NCBI GenBank assembly: GCA_021292105.1
Contig: CM037862.1
Span: forward strand, 7,234,765-7,298,764
From: Anadara kagoshimensis
Taxonomy: Eukaryota > Mollusca > Bivalvia > Arcoida > Arcidae
Reading direction: 5' to 3'
DNA: 64,000 nucleotides
The position numbers and the translations under genes were made by a program. Position 1 is the stretch's first letter; each line of letters opens with the position of its first letter. Below, piece after piece: positions 60,748 through 64,000 of the stretch. The notes below the pieces were generated by a model that was not told the origin of the DNA, searched no databases, and saw only the letters and a list, made by a program, of their open reading frames with translations.

Positions 60748-61093
60748 ATCACTCTCAAGTCACAAATATTGTTCAAAAAGTATAATCAATATACAATAAT
60801 ATTACTTTTTATTTTTACAATCAGGACATGATCGGGACATGGTCGAAATGCAATATAATATTCTAAAAGTTCATGAGAACTTTAAACAAAATTTGAACAT
60901 AATGTTCCTATTGAACAGTAGGGACTCATGCGTGACGGTTTACCTACTTGTTTCAATAATCAATTAATTTCCCAATTAACTAAAAATCGAACCTAACCCA
61001 TCACTTTACCTAGATGATGTTATTTGTGTCATGGTAGGCACTTAACATCACAGATTTATTTATTTTAGAGGTAGTAACTGCGTGGTGTTATTA

Positions 61094-61142
61094 TTAAGGC
61101 GCCCAAACGAAGTTTGGCGACTTATTGTTTTTGCACCGTTTC

Positions 61143-61183
<41 letters not shown>

Positions 61184-62735
61184 TTTATTATTCTTCCTCT
61201 TCTTCTTCTTCCGGCCATGAACTTGTCCAACCAATTTCTCGAAGACCGTTGGTCCAATCTTAACCAAACTTCACAGGAAGGTTGATCCCCATCTCCTTCC
61301 CCGGAGGCCGAGGTAAAATGCCCATGGGGTCATTAGGGGAGGGGCAGGAGGGCGGGGTCTTAAAAACAATAATGCTCAATTTTGCTATTTATACTGTATT
61401 TTGTACTATAAAACCATATATATTCATGATCAGTGTCTCAAGATGTACAAGTCTGTATCACAAGATTTTCCCGGGGGTATCAGGGAGGGTGGGGATGGGT
61501 GGGGCAGTGTGCTAACTTTTAAACGGTTAAGATCCCCACCCATAAACTATATATTTTCTGGTTCTACATGAAAAGTTGAATTGAGTGATACTAAAGAAAG
61601 TCCTATGGGGCCATTCCTGATGGAGGGTGGGGATGGGCGGGGCTTGGTACTAACTTTAAAATGGTTGATATCACCATCCTGAAACTATATATTTTCCAGT
61701 TCTGTTTTAAAAGTTGAATAGAGTGATACTGAAGAAATGCCCATGGCGTTTTCCAGAGGAGGACGGGGACAGGCGGGGCTGGGTACTAACTTTTGAACAG
61801 TTGAGATCCCCACCCCTAACATATATATTCTCTTATTCTTTATGAAAAGTTGAATAGATTGATACTTAAGTAAACCCATATGGTTATTCAATAGGAGGGT
61901 GGGGACAGGTAGGTCTAGGTACTAACTTTGAGATCCCCACCCTCAAACTATAGTTTTCTTCGTGGGATGGTTGCTATCATTTTGTTTAAGAATTAAAACC
62001 ATAAGCATGAATTTTCATTGTAAAGGATACTTAAGTAATCACTGATCCATGTCTAAAAGCTCTCAAGCTAAATCTGTTTTTATAAGCAGCACCAATGGTC
62101 AGTTATCCCTGGGGCATGATTTATGATTCAATTTGATAGAGTAGCTGCATTTAGTTATCAATATGACATTATATGGGTAAATGCTTGGATTAATTTAAAA
62201 TCAACACATCATTAGCTCATCAAAACAACAGGTTGTGATATTGGGTATAGGCGATGTCAATCAACTTTGCCTATTGTTTGAATTTCAACCAATTGGATTC
62301 ATGTACTACTTCTATATATAAAATCAAATCTTAAAATGAAAAGAATAATACAAGTTTAAAATTTCTAATAATCCATGTTGGGATTAAAATAAGTGTTACT
62401 ATTTGATTAGGGATTTTTAAGTTTGGAAACCTGGTATTTGATAAAAAAAAGTTCACTAAGTACATGTTTACAATAATGTAATACCATGTAAATGAAAAAA
62501 TGATATATTTTGTAATTATGCAAAGTGATCATATTTTTGTTGTCCTTTTAAAAATGGCAAAAAGTAATTTGGTTTCCCTGCAGATTTTTTAGTGATGTAG
62601 ATCGTAATTAAAGGTTTAAAATTTTCAAAATGGCAGCCGTTGCCATGGACATGGAAAAAAGCGGCAAAAGTACAAGTCCTCCTAATATGAGTTCTAAGTA
62701 GAGGGTTTGATTTTTATTCGTTTGGGCGCCTTATT
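61094..62735. mobile_element. 1.64-kb element with GGCGCCCAAACGAA terminal inverted repeats
   Basis: TTAAGGCGCCCAAACGAA (61094-61111) is mirrored by TTCGTTTGGGCGCCTTATT (62717-62735), 15 or more paired bases. Near the left end is a (TTA)n tract (61145-61190). The centre has about four diverged ~125-bp tandem units (61310-61950; GGGGATGGGCGGGGC, TACTAACTTTTAAA, GAGATCCCCACCC, AAAAGTTGAATAGAGTGATA). No transposase frame was recognised, so it is a nonautonomous DNA element of unresolved superfamily. Confidence 0.65.
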
Positions 62736-62928
62736 TGTAATGGTGCATCCATCATTACATTAATACTCGTTATTATTATCATTATTATAAATGTGATGTA
62801 TTTGAATGATAATTTTATCACGAACCGTTTGAAAATCTAATAAATATTAGTTATAAATTTATCTTTCGTCACTCTGTTTTGTTAATTTGGGTATAATTAA
62901 ATCCGTTCAATAGATTATTTAAATGTAA

Positions 62929-63393
62929 TTGTTAATTTTAACTAAATCATCTTCAATGTTGTTTCCTTCAATTTTAGTGTATCAAGTCAAAATGGCTGGG
63001 AATAATCATGTTGTATTGTACTTATTTGATTGCTATGTTTTACCCATTATAACTTATTGTTCTGAACTATGGGGATATAGCAAAGTAAATAGTTTAGAAA
63101 CATTACACTTGAAATTTTGTAAGCAGATATTAGGCGTACATAGTAAAACAACAAATTTTATGGTTTACAATGAATTAGGGCGTTTGCCCCTTCAAGTAAA
63201 GCTTAAAGTGTCTATTATTAAGTACTGGTTACGCTTATTAGAAACAGATAATTGTATTCTGAGTGAATTATATAAAGATATGTACAATGATTGTCACATT
63301 CGTGTTAATTGGGTTACACAAGTTATGAACATTTTAAACTCCGTTGGTTTGTGTTATGTTTGGAAGGTGTCTTCACATTTATCCAACATTTGA
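62929..63393 (+). pseudogene. Non-LTR retrotransposon (LINE) reverse transcriptase, C-terminal fragment
   Basis: The frame encodes LPIITYCSELWGYSKVNSLE, then HLKFCKQILGVHSKTTNFMV and YNELGRLPLQVKLKVSIIKY. This is the region just after the polymerase domain of animal LINEs (pattern PI-x-x-YCSE-x-WG...FCK-x-ILGV...E-x-GR-x-PL). The frame breaks after CYVWK, where related proteins continue, so the copy is truncated at both ends. The first ~15 codons may not belong to it. Confidence 0.8.
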
Positions 63394-64000
63394 TATTTTG
63401 ATATAGGGAAAGGTAAATTTAATGTTGGATAAATGACATCAAAGGAAAATGGAAACAATAGGTTGGCTTGGGTACTGTGAACATGAAAATTCATACCTTT
63501 ACCTTTTTGACGATTAAATATTCCTGGCCCCAGTTTCACAAGAATCATTTTTAAGAAAGATTTCACCGGTACTTTATTTAAAAATCTGGCAAATTTGATA
63601 TGTACATAAATGATTTTGGAAAATTTTTAATTATCCTAGAATTTAATTTTTTACGTAAACGATTTTGGAAAATTTTAAATTATCCTGGAATTTAATTTTT
63701 AATTCAATTTAAGGTGATTTTGAAAATCAAATAAAAATATTTAGTTCTGTCAAAAATTTTTATTCTATGTTTCAAAGATTGCCAAAAATTGTTAAGGAAA
63801 ATCTTACTAAGGGAATTATTCGAAATTGGGAGCCTGGTGAAATGAAAACTATAGTTTTATTTTGAATTCTCAAATTTCTTTTGCTTGTTTTGAGAATTTT
63901 ATTAAGCATTTTATTTTTTCCATCAAACAAGCATCACCATTACATCATTTCAAAATCACTATCAAATGAATTTTAAAAATATATGTATACAATGACATTC
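63394..64000. other. Sequence after the LINE fragment
   Basis: It contains a short direct duplication (GATTTTGGAAAATTTT, 63612 and 63661) and AT-rich sequence. A frame near 63740-63865 (QRLPKIVKENLTKGIIRNW) is not recognised with confidence. Confidence 0.35.

Overview
The window looks like nuclear DNA of an animal, most likely a bivalve or related mollusc. It is AT-rich and intron-rich, with sparse genes and dense small transposons. The spliced genes have consensus GT/AG introns and metazoan domains. Several repeats have the architecture described for bivalve elements: pearl-like elements with a ~145-bp tandem core and an ACGC microsatellite at the 3' end, and tRNA-derived SINEs with a TGGTTTTCTCC-type body. 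The taxon is an inference; no marker gene fixes it. Nothing suggests bacteria, phage or organelle.

Region 1 (1-27,300, all genes on the minus strand) is a head-to-tail cluster of three paralogous Golgi carbohydrate sulfotransferase genes, here called A, B and C. Each has the same plan: a short first exon encoding an N-terminal signal anchor, a short second exon (phase 1 in, phase 0 out), and one large terminal exon with the PAPS-binding and catalytic domain. Gene A (exon 1 2192-2288, exon 2 36-142) runs off the left edge. Gene B spans 5943-10832. Gene C spans 12576-27225 and is inflated by repeats in its introns. These include a six-kilobase-plus array of about 215 copies of a 32-bp monomer (19805-26684) in intron 1, several foldback elements and MITEs, and a large inverted-repeat cluster (14812-15925).

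Region 2 (27,600-38,200, plus strand) holds a 5'-truncated LINE fragment and then a complete CDC123 gene. All 12 coding exons can be placed with consistent splice phases, giving a 355-residue protein. CDC123 is the eIF2 assembly chaperone of the ATP-grasp fold. Its introns carry SINEs, a degraded hAT-like element, minisatellites and two diverged pieces of the foldback family seen in gene C.

Region 3 (38,600-52,900) has no gene that I recognise. It contains a PIF/Harbinger element with perfect 17-bp terminal inverted repeats and a HARBI1 remnant, several SINEs, MITE families and a 2-kb pearl-like element.

Region 4 (53,090-55,202, minus strand) is a three-exon gene encoding an SH2 domain, a proline-rich linker and a WW-like domain. 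I do not recognise this combination in a named family. Upstream, 55,600-64,000 is again repeats: an hAT-like element with a nested pearl-like element, a 1.64-kb element with GGCGCC inverted repeats, and another LINE fragment.

Several otherwise intact exons (genes B and C, SH2-WW) contain single-base length changes inside or beside short homopolymers. CDC123 has none. This suggests residual consensus indels from a long-read assembly rather than true pseudogenes, although decay of gene B cannot be excluded.
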